A stretch of DNA of 64,000 nt from Pedobacter zeaxanthinifaciens (GCF_003313335.1 NZ_QMHP01000009.1:62001-126000); one strand, 5' to 3'. Positions 16,992-26,437 are shown, counted from the first letter of the stretch. Notes: a model not told the origin generated them from the sequence alone. Made by a program: numbers and translations.

Positions 16992-18116
16992 TTAGTTTTC
17001 TATGCTAAGCCTCCTTTCTTCAATTTTAAAGTTAAGTCCAGTAGTTGTTTGCAGCATTTGCAAAACATCCTTAAAGGCAGTATTTCTATTAAGTCTTATA
17101 TATAAGCGTTTGTTGGGGATACTCTCCGCGTCGAAGGTAAAATCATACCAACGGGAAAGTTCTTGGAGTACGTTAATGAGTGGCTGATCGTTAAATACAA
17201 ATAAACCATTTGTCCAAGCCAATGTGGCTGCGGTGTCAGCTTGATTTACAAGGATTCCACTTGGATCTGAAATGCCTTCTTCGCCGGGTACTAAAATTTG
17301 GCGTTTGGATAAATAGCTCAACTGCACGCTACCTTCAAATAGGGTAGTTTTAGTTTGTTTAGCAAAACTGTTGATCATGAATTCCGTACCTAACACTTTC
17401 ACGTCGGTTCCACCAACGGAAACAATGAAAGGCATTTTCTTATTCTTTGCTACTTTAAAATATGCTTCGCCATTTACTTTAACATGGCGTTCAGCACCGT
17501 AAAATCCAACAGGAAATTCGATGCTTGATTTAGCATTAAGGAAAACTTGCGTGCCGTCGCCAAGAGTCACTTTATAGAAGCCGCCCACTGGTGTGCTTAC
17601 CGTGTGCAGTGCAGAAAGGCCAGTAGTATCGTTGGATATTTGTCTGTAAATGATGCTACCATCAGCGGCTGTAGTTACTGAAATAGCAGCCGCTGGCGAA
17701 AATGACCTGATGGTTTTATTGTCAAGTGCTTTCTCTTCATTATTGATAATGAGCACCGCTTTACTGCTGCCTGGAACAATGTTTACCTGTTTAACATCAT
17801 TATAAAGCATAAGATAGCCCAAACCAAGCACAACAGCTGCTGCCGCGGCCACTTTGTACCAAGTTTTTGTCCATAATAGTTTCGACTTCGGCTTACGATC
17901 TATTTGTTGTTCTATTTTTGCGAAAATATTTTGAAGATGTGGTTGTGAAACGGCAATTGACTGTTCCTCCATTTGCATTTCGGCGTTGATGTGATTTTTT
18001 AGCTTTTCTTCGCCCAAGCCGTTTAAGTCTTGAAAAAATAAATCAAGTTCTTTTTGTGTAGCTTGGTTATTTAAAAACCTACTAAATAGTTTGTCGAAAT
18101 CTGGTTTTTGCTCCAT
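16992..18116 (-). CDS. FecR-family anti-sigma factor
   Basis: A 374-residue inner-membrane regulator. A cytosolic N-terminus precedes one membrane segment at about residues 87-106 (a VAAAAAVVLGLGYL stretch). The periplasmic part has the FecR core (VSTPVGGFYKVTLGDGTQVFLNAKSSI... GEAYFKV) and a C-terminal DUF4974-like domain (LINVLQELSRWYDFTF). It should hold the ECF sigma factor encoded upstream until the SusC STN domain signals substrate binding. It lies 87 nt after the sigma gene and 50 nt before susC. Confidence 0.93.
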   Translation of the reverse strand: MEQKPDFDKLFSRFLNNQATQKELDLFFQDLNGLGEEKLKNHINAEMQMEEQSIAVSQPHLQNIFAKIEQQIDRKPKSKLLWTKTWYKVAAAAAVVLGLGYLMLYNDVKQVNIVPGSSKAVLIINNEEKALDNKTIRSFSPAAAISVTTAADGSIIYRQISNDTTGLSALHTVSTPVGGFYKVTLGDGTQVFLNAKSSIEFPVGFYGAERHVKVNGEAYFKVAKNKKMPFIVSVGGTDVKVLGTEFMINSFAKQTKTTLFEGSVQLSYLSKRQILVPGEEGISDPSGILVNQADTAATLAWTNGLFVFNDQPLINVLQELSRWYDFTFDAESIPNKRLYIRLNRNTAFKDVLQMLQTTTGLNFKIEERRLSIEN

Positions 18117-18203
18117 GTTTATATACGTATACGCATGAGATTTAGAAACACACTATTGTGATCTAAAAAAAATAAAATTTTGGATTGTGGAATGCTTGGA
18201 GAG

Positions 18204-18848
18204 CTAGTTCTTTAGATATAAAGCAATCACAAAAGCGAGGAATTCCTTTGAGTGGAAGAATACATAGTCCTTAACCGCTTTGGTGGCATGTACCAATTGA
18301 TTGCTTACGGTAGAGACACTGATATTTAGTAACTCGGCCACTTCTTTGTAAGACTTTTCCTCTATTTTACAAAGCCTGAAAATTTCTCTACGTTGTGGAG
18401 GCAGTTGTGCAATGGCTTCCTGCAAAGCAAGGCTACGCTCCTTATTGTAAATGTAATCCTCCGTTTGGTTGTAAAACGCTGCAAAGGTACTAATTAAGTG
18501 CTCCTGCATTTTCTTGTCTTGTGCAAGTTTTCTGTAATAATCGTAAACCGTATTTTGAGCAATGGTATACAACCAAGTTTTAAATGATAGTGTTGGATTA
18601 ATGATGTCTCTTTTCATCCAAACCTTCAAAAAAACATCCTGAAGTAATTCATCTGCTACTTCGGAAAACTTTACCATCCTGTTTAGCTTTTGATATAATG
18701 CCGGGCTGTACTTCTCATAGAAGTAAGCAAATGCTTCCCTGTCGGCATTAATTAGCCGTGTTAAGTAAACATCTTCCGATATATCCTTGGCAAACAATTT
18801 AAGAATCAATTTTTTTACTAAGATGAGTATAAATTTTCTTGCTTTCAA
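18204..18848 (-). CDS. ECF RNA polymerase sigma factor (Bacteroides expansion type)
   Basis: An ECF sigma-70 factor with region 2 (INADREAFAYFYEKYSPALYQ to LLQDVFLKVWMKRD) and region 4 (LPPQRREIFRLCKIEEKSYKEVAELLNISVSTVSNQL). It is paired with fecR and susC downstream. No ATG exists before region 2. The frame opens with TTG at 18848, giving a hydrophobic N-terminus (KFILILVKKLIL) that is odd for a sigma factor. A TTG at 18797, giving a start at FAKDISEDVYL, fits the family better. The whole open frame is given here; the exact start is uncertain. Confidence 0.9.
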   Translation of the reverse strand: MKARKFILILVKKLILKLFAKDISEDVYLTRLINADREAFAYFYEKYSPALYQKLNRMVKFSEVADELLQDVFLKVWMKRDIINPTLSFKTWLYTIAQNTVYDYYRKLAQDKKMQEHLISTFAAFYNQTEDYIYNKERSLALQEAIAQLPPQRREIFRLCKIEEKSYKEVAELLNISVSTVSNQLVHATKAVKDYVFFHSKEFLAFVIALYLKN

Positions 18849-19011
18849 AGTCGAAATTAAATTGTGAGGAATGTAGCTTGTTTTAGTACTTATTGTTTTA
18901 ACTAAAAGGAACTTTAATTAAATGGAGTCAATAATTCTTACCCATTTAAAAGTCAATTTTTTTAAGATGATACCTTGATTTTGTTGAAATTGAATGCTTT
19001 TTACGGATATG

Positions 19012-19025
19012 ATGTCAATATCGTA
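19012..19025 (+). promoter_or_regulatory. Candidate operator ATGTCAATATCGTA upstream of the symporter gene
   Basis: This 14-mer is identical to 23773-23786, and both copies end exactly 45 nt before a TAnnTTT element. The equal spacing makes a shared activator site likely. The regulator is unknown and is not obviously encoded in the locus. Confidence 0.5.
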
Positions 19026-19070
19026 CATAAGCTTGTGAAGATTTTATAAATAAGCGAGCACTAAATCATT

Positions 19071-19078
19071 TAAGTTTG
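19071..19078 (+). promoter_or_regulatory. -7 element of the symporter promoter
   Basis: TAAGTTTG matches TAnnTTTG. No good -33 TTG is present, which would suit a promoter that depends on an activator bound at 19012-19025. The leader would be about 50 nt and includes a small GGCT/AGCC hairpin. Confidence 0.5.
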
Positions 19079-19132
19079 CTTTCGCTTGATGGCTATTGAG
19101 CCTATTGTTAACCTAACCAAATACAAACATTC

Positions 19133-20704
19133 ATGAACAACCTTCCTATTTTGGACATCGTCATTATCGTGCTTTACTTATTAGCTATGGTATTGGTGGG
19201 GGTTTATTTTTCACGTAAAAACAAAAGTGCCGAACAGTTCACCAAGGCATCGGGTAAAATTCCGGGTTGGGCAATTGGCCTTTCTATCTATGCCACATTT
19301 TTAAGTAGCAACACGTTTTTGGGCGTTCCTGGTAAAGCATTTGGCGGCAATTGGAACGCATTTGTTTTTAGCATTTCAATGCCATTGGCCGCTTGGATAG
19401 CTTCAAAATATTTTGTGCCTTTTTACAGGAGCATCGGAGGAATATCAGCTTATTCACACCTCGAACATCGTTTTGGCCCATGGGCAAGAACCTATGCGGT
19501 AATCTGTTTCCTACTTACACAATTGGCTCGTATGGGATCCATCTTTTTCGGAATTGCATTGAGCTTGCAGGCGCTTACAGGCTACAGTATGTCAACGGTA
19601 ATGATTGTAATGGGAATCAGTATCATCATTTACACGGTAATGGGAGGTATGGAAGCCGTGATATGGACAGAAGTAGTACAAGGCATTATCAAAACCTTGG
19701 GTGCGCTGCTCATCATCTATCTAATTGTTGCGGATATGCCCGGAGGAGTTTCAAAAATCATCGACATCGGCGTAGAAAATAATAAGTTTAGCTTAGGCAG
19801 CTTTTCTCCAAACCTAACCGAGTCCACTTTTTGGGTGGTGTTATTTTACGGATTCTTTATCAACCTAAATAACTTCGGTATGGATCAAAATTACGTACAA
19901 CGTTACCATACTGCCAGTACCGAGCAAGAGGCTCGTAAGTCTGTTTGGTTATGCGTTTGGCTGTACGTTCCTGCTTCATTGCTGTTTTTTATCATCGGTG
20001 TTTGCTTGTTTGCTTACTATCAGTTGCACCCTGAATTTACGGATGTTATTAAAATGCAGGTTGCTGCGGAAAGGTTGCCTTCATCCGCAACATCAACACA
20101 AATAGCTGATATGGCGGCCTCGTTAAAGGCTTCCGATTATGGCGATAAGGTAATGCCACACTTTATGGTGAATAAAATCCCAGCCGGTTTAGTGGGTTTA
20201 ATTGTGTCTGCTATTTTATCGGCTGCAATGAGCACCATTAGCTCGGGCATGAATGCATCTGCTACTGTTTTTACGGTAGATATTTACAAAAGATATTTCA
20301 AGCCTAATTTAACTGATAAGCAAAACTTAAAGTCGTTACACGTAACCACGGTATTGTTTGGCTTAATGGGCATGGCAACTGGTTTGGCTATGATTGGCGT
20401 TAAAAGTTTGCTCGACATTTGGTGGGAACTTTCTGGAATTTTTGCAGGTGGTATGCTTGGTTTATTTCTATTAGGGATGATTAGTAAGAAGGCAAAAAAT
20501 GCAGAAGCTTTTACCGCAACAATTATTGGTATTGTGGTAATTCTTTGGATGACTTTCTCTAGCCTGATTCCCGAAAAATACGAATTCCTCAGAAGCCCAT
20601 TTCATAAAAACATGATTATTGTAGTAGGTACGCTGACCATTTTCTTGGCCGGAATCATCATTAGTAAAATAAAGAGCAATAAACAGCAGGCGGTACAAGC
20701 CTAA
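19133..20704 (+). CDS. Sodium:solute symporter (SSS family)
   Basis: A 523-residue inner-membrane protein with about 13 membrane segments. The SSS family pattern is clear from the N-terminus (DIVIIVLYLLAMVLVGVYF) through the conserved GGMEAVIWTEVVQG and the central SAILSAAMSTISSGMNASATVFTVDIY region that lines the sodium/substrate site. Such carriers import sugars, sialic acids or other organic acids with sodium. It opens the catabolic locus and is followed after 28 nt by a DapA-type aldolase, so the cargo is probably the aldolase substrate or its precursor. Confidence 0.93.
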   Translation: MNNLPILDIVIIVLYLLAMVLVGVYFSRKNKSAEQFTKASGKIPGWAIGLSIYATFLSSNTFLGVPGKAFGGNWNAFVFSISMPLAAWIASKYFVPFYRSIGGISAYSHLEHRFGPWARTYAVICFLLTQLARMGSIFFGIALSLQALTGYSMSTVMIVMGISIIIYTVMGGMEAVIWTEVVQGIIKTLGALLIIYLIVADMPGGVSKIIDIGVENNKFSLGSFSPNLTESTFWVVLFYGFFINLNNFGMDQNYVQRYHTASTEQEARKSVWLCVWLYVPASLLFFIIGVCLFAYYQLHPEFTDVIKMQVAAERLPSSATSTQIADMAASLKASDYGDKVMPHFMVNKIPAGLVGLIVSAILSAAMSTISSGMNASATVFTVDIYKRYFKPNLTDKQNLKSLHVTTVLFGLMGMATGLAMIGVKSLLDIWWELSGIFAGGMLGLFLLGMISKKAKNAEAFTATIIGIVVILWMTFSSLIPEKYEFLRSPFHKNMIIVVGTLTIFLAGIIISKIKSNKQQAVQA

Positions 20705-20732
20705 TATTTACGTTAGAAATTAAGAAGATCAC

Positions 20733-21671
20733 ATGAATACGAAAAAAGGATTTATCCCGGTTATGCTAACTCCGTTTAAGGATAATGGTGCGGTGGATTT
20801 TGATGGTTTAACCAAGCTTACCTATTTATACCTTGATGCTGGTGCCGCTGGTTTATTTGCAAATTGCTTGTCGAGCGAGATGTTTGAACTTTCAGAAGAA
20901 GAGAGGATTGCCGTAGTTAAGCATGTTGTAAAGTTGGCCAAAGATAAAGTGCCCGTAGTGGCAACCGGAACTTTTGGTGGTGCAATAAGCAAACAGGCTG
21001 ATTTTGTTAAACGTATTTATGATACAGGTATTGATGCCGTGATTGGAATTACAGGCTTACTGGCTAATGCAAATGATAGTGATGCTATTTTTGAAGCCAA
21101 TGTACACCAGCTTTTACAACTTACACCTGGCGTACCAATTGGCTTTTATGAATGCCCGGTGCCCTACAAAAGGTTAATTTCTCCGCAACAACTAGGTAGT
21201 TTGGTGGCTACTGGCAGAATCACTTACCATAAGGATACTTGTTTGGATATCAATCAAATTAAGGAAAAGATTGCGCTAACCAAACATGTGCAAAATTTTG
21301 GCCTTTATGATGCCTATATGGTGCATGCTGTAGAAACCCTAAAAGCCGGGGCAGCTGGCTTATCGTGTATACAAGGCAACTATTTCCCAGAATTAATTGT
21401 GTGGTTGTGCAATAACTACAATAACTCTTCGCTTAGTGCAGAAGTAGCCTTGGTACAGCAATTTTTTATTGATCAAATGGATGTGATGCATGATGTATAT
21501 CCAACGGTGGCGAAATATTACCTTCAAAAACGTGGACTGGACATCAGCACCTTTACCAGAAGAACCGGAATTGGTGAATTTGACGTAGTGGTGAAGGCTA
21601 AAATTGATCAGCTTTTTGATGATTACAGTGTGGTGAAAGAGCGCATTAATTTGGAGAATGTGCTAGTGTAA
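20733..21671 (+). CDS. DapA/NanA-family aldolase or dehydratase
   Basis: A 312-residue class I aldolase-fold protein. The Schiff-base lysine lies in YHKDTC, and the catalytic tyrosine corresponds to the Tyr in GFYECPVPYKR. The GTTGE-type motif of DapA is changed to LSSEM, which argues against true dihydrodipicolinate synthase and for a catabolic member acting on a 2-keto acid such as a sialic-acid-like or keto-deoxy sugar acid. It sits directly after an SSS symporter and ends at a terminator. The substrate is unknown. Confidence 0.85.
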   Translation: MNTKKGFIPVMLTPFKDNGAVDFDGLTKLTYLYLDAGAAGLFANCLSSEMFELSEEERIAVVKHVVKLAKDKVPVVATGTFGGAISKQADFVKRIYDTGIDAVIGITGLLANANDSDAIFEANVHQLLQLTPGVPIGFYECPVPYKRLISPQQLGSLVATGRITYHKDTCLDINQIKEKIALTKHVQNFGLYDAYMVHAVETLKAGAAGLSCIQGNYFPELIVWLCNNYNNSSLSAEVALVQQFFIDQMDVMHDVYPTVAKYYLQKRGLDISTFTRRTGIGEFDVVVKAKIDQLFDDYSVVKERINLENVLV

Positions 21672-21711
21672 AAATAAAAATGGTCTGTAATGGATTATTA
21701 TTTTTGGTTTG

Positions 21712-21737
21712 ACCCCGAACTAGCTTCGGGGTTTTTT
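21712..21737 (+). terminator. Intrinsic terminator after the aldolase gene
   Basis: ACCCCGAA pairs with TTCGGGGT around a 5-nt loop and is followed by a run of T. Confidence 0.88.
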
Positions 21738-21752
21738 GTAAAATGAAGTGAT

Positions 21753-23720
21753 ATGAAAACTAAAACTGTCCTATTGGTTTTGAGTGTGATGTGGCAAATG
21801 TTGGTGCATGCACAGGTAAAATTGCCGATGCTGGCAAGTGGCGAGGCTATTCCCAATGGCAACCCTACAGGCTACGGTAGGTTATCGGTGCCGTTTTATA
21901 ATGGGCATAACATGGGATTTGCAGCTGTTGCTTCCAGCACTCAAAAGGATTTGTTTTTACAGGGAACTGATGGCCACGGCAGAGGAACCTATCTTTACTT
22001 GTACAAAGGTTTATCGCCCGATGGCATTCCAATTTTTGCTGAGCCTATTAAAATTAAAGTACCGTTTGAAGATAAGGGAGATAATAGGGGACTTATCGTA
22101 CAGGATAAAGACGGGCAGATTTACGGCGTTTGGGCCTTTGGTGCAACACTTCGTTATGCGAAATTCAATAAAAAGGATTATAGCTTTTCCGAGTTGAAAC
22201 GTATCAATATCAAAGGGCAGCCCAGAGGTTACTCCAACTTTGGAATTTTACCATTAAAGGATGGCACATGGCAGTTTTTATTTGTTGTGGGAGAGGAGGG
22301 CGTATTCAGTAACAACAAAGAGTTTCCAAAAATGATCACCTACAACGCAGAAGGTTTTTGGCCCTATGATTTACGTAAAATGGGGATTTTTGGTGGTGCT
22401 GCTCATAGTTTGGATGTTGCTCAAGTAAATATTGAACAATTAACTGAACTTAATCAGGCGCTTTTTACCATTGATGGGTTTGCGAAGTTGAGCGTCGGTA
22501 ATAATAGTTATGTGCTTTCGGGCACTCGTTTGGGCAATATCTTATTTTATCAGTTAGATGAGAAGAAAGGCAGGCTCTCGCCACGCAAATTTGCAATAGG
22601 TACTGACGGCTTGCTGCTGCGTAATCCGGGTGTACATTCGTCGCCTGCATATTTCTACGATAGCGAGGAAAATCAAGGCTTAATTACCGTTGGCGAAGGA
22701 GGATTGTATTACTATAAAAATACCTCGAAAATTGATGCCAAGGGAAATTTAATTATGGAGCAACCAAAACATGTGCTGCAGCAAAATCCGAAGTTATATG
22801 GAGGCTCTCTGGTAATTCCATCAATGGCTGATTGGGATGGCGATGGAAAATTGGATATCATCTCAGGAAATTCCATGGGCTTTTTGTTTTTCTACAAAAA
22901 CATTGGAACTAACGAGCAGCCCGCTTTTATTGATCCTGAACCTTTGGTGGCCGATGGCAAGATTATACATGTTCAACCGGGCTACAGAGAGGATATTCAA
23001 GGTCCTGGAGAGGCTCGATGGGGCTACACTTCCCCTAATGTGATAGACTGGGATGGCGATGGTTTGTTGGATATCATCACTGGTGACAGCAGAGGAAAGT
23101 TTATGGTTTATCTCAATATCGGTACTAAAACAAAGCCAAAATTGGATCGGGAACACACGCTTTACCTAGATGGTTTGGATATGTACGGCACTTGGCGCAC
23201 CCGACCTGGTGTTGCAAAATTAGGTAACCGAATGGCTTATATCACGCTTGATAAAGATGATGAATTTCATTTGTATTGGCAATTGGATAAATACAATTTA
23301 GAAGATGGTGGAAAGCTTAAAATGGGCGATAAAAATATTAGGGGCAACAAATTAGGAGGTGGCACTGTTGGCAGGGCAAAATTTGAAATCGTTGATTGGG
23401 ATGGAGACGGCATTAAGGATTTATTGGTAGGCACTTATGGAAAACAATCCATTCCTGATACGATAAGCGGATTGCCAATTCATATGAAGCCAAAACGAGG
23501 ATCCACAATCTTATTCATGAAAAATAAGGGAACTGATGTTAAGCCAAATTATGAATTTCCGAAGGTACTCAAGTTCAAAGGGCAAAATATATCCTTAGGC
23601 GGACATGAAATTGGCGGATGTATTGCTGCCATTGGAGGCGGTAAAACTCCGATGAATTTGATAGTGGGCATTGAAACTGGGGTATTTATGTTTTATGAAA
23701 GAAAAGATTTAAGCTGGTGA
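21753..23720 (+). CDS. Secreted VCBS/FG-GAP repeat protein (paralog 1)
   Basis: A 655-residue protein with a signal peptide ending in VHA-Q. It carries several calcium-binding-like blades of the form DWDGDGxxDxxxG (residues about 360, 430 and 550), as in FG-GAP/VCBS beta-propellers. The segment IQGPGEARWGYTSPNVIDWDGDG closely matches one in the protein at 29519-31522, so the two are paralogs in one locus. Such proteins bind or process carbohydrates at the surface; some members have lyase activity. It is probably part of the substrate-handling machinery of this locus. Catalytic residues cannot be assigned. Confidence 0.85.
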   Translation: MKTKTVLLVLSVMWQMLVHAQVKLPMLASGEAIPNGNPTGYGRLSVPFYNGHNMGFAAVASSTQKDLFLQGTDGHGRGTYLYLYKGLSPDGIPIFAEPIKIKVPFEDKGDNRGLIVQDKDGQIYGVWAFGATLRYAKFNKKDYSFSELKRINIKGQPRGYSNFGILPLKDGTWQFLFVVGEEGVFSNNKEFPKMITYNAEGFWPYDLRKMGIFGGAAHSLDVAQVNIEQLTELNQALFTIDGFAKLSVGNNSYVLSGTRLGNILFYQLDEKKGRLSPRKFAIGTDGLLLRNPGVHSSPAYFYDSEENQGLITVGEGGLYYYKNTSKIDAKGNLIMEQPKHVLQQNPKLYGGSLVIPSMADWDGDGKLDIISGNSMGFLFFYKNIGTNEQPAFIDPEPLVADGKIIHVQPGYREDIQGPGEARWGYTSPNVIDWDGDGLLDIITGDSRGKFMVYLNIGTKTKPKLDREHTLYLDGLDMYGTWRTRPGVAKLGNRMAYITLDKDDEFHLYWQLDKYNLEDGGKLKMGDKNIRGNKLGGGTVGRAKFEIVDWDGDGIKDLLVGTYGKQSIPDTISGLPIHMKPKRGSTILFMKNKGTDVKPNYEFPKVLKFKGQNISLGGHEIGGCIAAIGGGKTPMNLIVGIETGVFMFYERKDLSW

Positions 23721-23772
23721 TTAAAGCATATTAACTTTTTGGTGTCAGTTATTCAGCTGATTGCTAAAACCA

Positions 23773-23786
23773 ATGTCAATATCGTA
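23773..23786 (+). promoter_or_regulatory. Candidate operator ATGTCAATATCGTA, second copy
   Basis: Identical to 19012-19025 and likewise 45 nt before a -7-like element. It serves the gene starting at 23866. Confidence 0.5.
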
Positions 23787-23831
23787 TAAATATTAGCCAA
23801 TAACAGGCAAAATTACAGTGCAGGAGCAAAC

Positions 23832-23839
23832 TAACTTTA
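23832..23839 (+). promoter_or_regulatory. -7-like element TAACTTTA
   Basis: One mismatch to TAnnTTTG. It lies 26 nt before the ATG at 23866, which supports that start over the upstream in-frame GTG at 23818. Confidence 0.4.
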
Positions 23840-23865
23840 GTTCACTTAAATATATCCTGTATTGT

Positions 23866-24546
23866 ATGAAATTGAATTTAATGTGCCGGCATCTGCTGTC
23901 GGGCAAACAACTAGCTTTTGTCTCCATCATCTTCATTGCTTCTATTGGTTTTGTTAACATTGCCAATGCTCAATTATTGGCGTGGCAATTTGCTTTACCA
24001 CAAGCCAGTAAAGGTACTGAGGCGAGTATCAAAGCAACCACCAACAACCAGTTTTTAGAAATAGCGCAACTCACCAGAGGCGAAGGAGTACAGCCCAAGC
24101 AAGGCAATAGCAGAGGTTTTAGTGGTAATTTTGGGGTGGATGAGAATTATGATGATGCCCAAAAGTCTAACGCTTATTTCCAATTTGAAGTAAATCCTAA
24201 AACAGGATATGAGGTAAGCTTAACTAGTTTAGATGCAATCCTGCGCCGACAGGAACAATCGGCACACAAGTATCGTTGGGCTTACAGTTTAGATGGTAAG
24301 AACTTTGTTAAAATTGGCGATGCAGATGTGGAGGTAACTTTCACAGGAAACAATGGCATCAAGCAGCAAACCATCAACCTTTCTAGCATCAAGGCTCTTC
24401 AAAAAGTAAGTCGAAAAATCACTTTCCGATTGTATGCCTGGGGCGCTTTAACTAACCAAGGTAAAGCAATTGCATTTGGTTTCGGAAAATCAGATTCCAA
24501 AGGAAGCAATGCGCTGGTTGTAGACGGTACAATCACTAAGAAATAA
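23866..24546 (+). CDS. Secreted single-module beta-sandwich-like protein
   Basis: A 226-residue protein with a signal peptide (hydrophobic AFVSIIFIASIGFVNIANA, cut before Q). The mature part (YRWAYSLDGKNFVKIGDADV ... FRLYAWGA ... GFGFGKS) matches the first module of the next protein (YRWFYSIGNTNNFVEIGNADV ... FRIYAWGA ... GFGFGKS). It is therefore a stand-alone copy of that module. I chose the ATG at 23866 for the signal peptide and promoter position. The function is unknown; a binding role in the locus is inferred. Confidence 0.8.
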   Translation: MKLNLMCRHLLSGKQLAFVSIIFIASIGFVNIANAQLLAWQFALPQASKGTEASIKATTNNQFLEIAQLTRGEGVQPKQGNSRGFSGNFGVDENYDDAQKSNAYFQFEVNPKTGYEVSLTSLDAILRRQEQSAHKYRWAYSLDGKNFVKIGDADVEVTFTGNNGIKQQTINLSSIKALQKVSRKITFRLYAWGALTNQGKAIAFGFGKSDSKGSNALVVDGTITKK

Positions 24547-24571
24547 CAATCCATTAACCAAAGTAAATCAT

Positions 24572-26437
24572 ATGAAAAAACTTTTACTACTCATTTTGCT
24601 AGGCTTCACTGCTTTTTTTGCAGGGGCACAAGGAAAAATTGGCTATTTGTCATTTACCTCCGGCTCCTCCTCGGCCAATAATTTAAACCCTCAGGACAAT
24701 CCAATAGAGGGAAATTATAAGTTGGATGGCCTTACCAACATGACACTTTCAAGAGGTGGCGGATTAACTTATACCAATAACTCTACTTACAGTTACGTAG
24801 GTTTGCTTCCAGCTGGCGGCAACCGGGCAGATGCCATTACCAACAACGTTTATTACGAGTTGAAGCTAAATGCAGCTAGCAAGTTTCTGTACCTGAAAAG
24901 TTTAGATTTTAGGTTACGCACTGCCGACGCTTGGACTGCAGCTGATGTTACGTACCGATGGTTTTATAGCATTGGCAACACCAATAACTTCGTAGAAATT
25001 GGCAATGCCGATGTACTTTTAGGATTTACAAATACCAATGGAGATGTAGAGCCCACCATTGATTTAAGTGGAATTGCTGCCTTACAGCAAATTGCGCCTA
25101 ATACCAACGTATATTTTCGCATTTACGCCTGGGGTGCTAAAGCTAAGCAAAGCGATGGTGTAACTGATGTTTCGACCACTACTAGAGGTTTTGGCTTTGG
25201 TAAAAGTAGTGCCTCAACTACAGAACTAATTACTTTTAAGGGTTACGTAGCCGAAGGACCACTAGCAGCTACTTGGGATTTCTCCAATATCAATGCGAGT
25301 ACTTATGCAGCTGAGGTAGCAAGTAGTTTTCAGCAAAGTTGGTTGAGAAAATCTACAACTGAAAATACCCTTTTGCTTGTAAGAGGTGCTGGTTTAGAAA
25401 AAGCATCTTTAAATAATGCTTATGCCGTTACCTATAAAAGTCAGGTGCTTGAGGATATCCCTTTAAGCTTTAATGATGCCGTAACTAAAGAAACATATTA
25501 TAAAATAGATTTGACCGGAGATGCAGTGAACTATACTCAACTATTGGGATATAGAATGAAGTTTAGAGGGAATAGCACTACGGCTACCAACGCTAGGTGG
25601 CAATTAGTTTTGGGAGATGGTGCTAATGAAATATCTCCCTCAAGCCCAGTAGTAAATTTAGGCAATGATGTTCCGCTAAGTGTAGATGTTGATGGTATTT
25701 ATTACAGTTTGGCCTTAGCTAATACCGATCTTAGCGCTGTTATTCCGCCGGGAAAAAAAGCAGAGCTACGCTTATATGTATGGGGAGGAACTAGTACAAC
25801 TGGTGTTTTTGGTTTAGGCCGATTGGCCAGCGAAACGCATTTGCAACTCTATGCGCAAACCCTAACGCCAGCAGCTTATTTGCAGGTACTTCCGGTAAAC
25901 CTAATCTCTTTTAAAGCAACAAAACAAAACAGCGCTGCTCGTTTAACTTGGTCTACTGAAAGCGAACAAAATAATGCAAATTTCCATGTGTTAAGGGCTG
26001 GCGATGATCGAGTTTTCAAAAAAATCGGGCAAATCAATGGAGCAGGTAACTCAAGCGATGCTAAAACCTACAACTTTACAGATTTTCAACCACTTAGCGG
26101 CAATAATTACTATCAGCTAACTCAAACTGATTTTGATGGCAAAACCGAGGAAATTGGAGAGGTACAGCTGCTTAACTTCGATAACTCAAAAGCATCGCTC
26201 ACTATCCTGAATGGAAATCAAAGTGTTAAAGCACTATTGGTCACATCAAAAACCGCAAACGCCAAAGTAGCGCTTCATGGAGTTTCAGGGAATTTGATTT
26301 ACCAATCGGCAGTAAGCCTAAGCAGTGGTGTTAACCAAATTGAACTTCCAGTAAACCTAACTAACGGGTTGTATATTCTTCAAGTGAAATCGCAGTTTGG
26401 AGAAAGCTGGAGCGCAAAATTTACCAAATCATACTAA
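24572..26437 (+). CDS. Secreted two-module protein with probable T9SS C-terminal sorting domain
   Basis: A 621-residue protein. After a signal peptide (FFAGA-Q) there are two related beta modules, about residues 20-225 and 228-435, each ending in a FRIYAWG / LRLYVWGG strand and a GFGFG / GVFGLG loop. An FN3-like segment follows (VNLISFKATKQNSAARLTWSTESE), then a C-terminal domain of about 75 residues ending GLYILQVKSQFGESWSAKFTKSY, which fits type IX secretion sorting domains. It lies 25 nt after the single-module protein. It probably sits on the cell surface; ligand unknown. Confidence 0.82.
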   Translation: MKKLLLLILLGFTAFFAGAQGKIGYLSFTSGSSSANNLNPQDNPIEGNYKLDGLTNMTLSRGGGLTYTNNSTYSYVGLLPAGGNRADAITNNVYYELKLNAASKFLYLKSLDFRLRTADAWTAADVTYRWFYSIGNTNNFVEIGNADVLLGFTNTNGDVEPTIDLSGIAALQQIAPNTNVYFRIYAWGAKAKQSDGVTDVSTTTRGFGFGKSSASTTELITFKGYVAEGPLAATWDFSNINASTYAAEVASSFQQSWLRKSTTENTLLLVRGAGLEKASLNNAYAVTYKSQVLEDIPLSFNDAVTKETYYKIDLTGDAVNYTQLLGYRMKFRGNSTTATNARWQLVLGDGANEISPSSPVVNLGNDVPLSVDVDGIYYSLALANTDLSAVIPPGKKAELRLYVWGGTSTTGVFGLGRLASETHLQLYAQTLTPAAYLQVLPVNLISFKATKQNSAARLTWSTESEQNNANFHVLRAGDDRVFKKIGQINGAGNSSDAKTYNFTDFQPLSGNNYYQLTQTDFDGKTEEIGEVQLLNFDNSKASLTILNGNQSVKALLVTSKTANAKVALHGVSGNLIYQSAVSLSSGVNQIELPVNLTNGLYILQVKSQFGESWSAKFTKSY

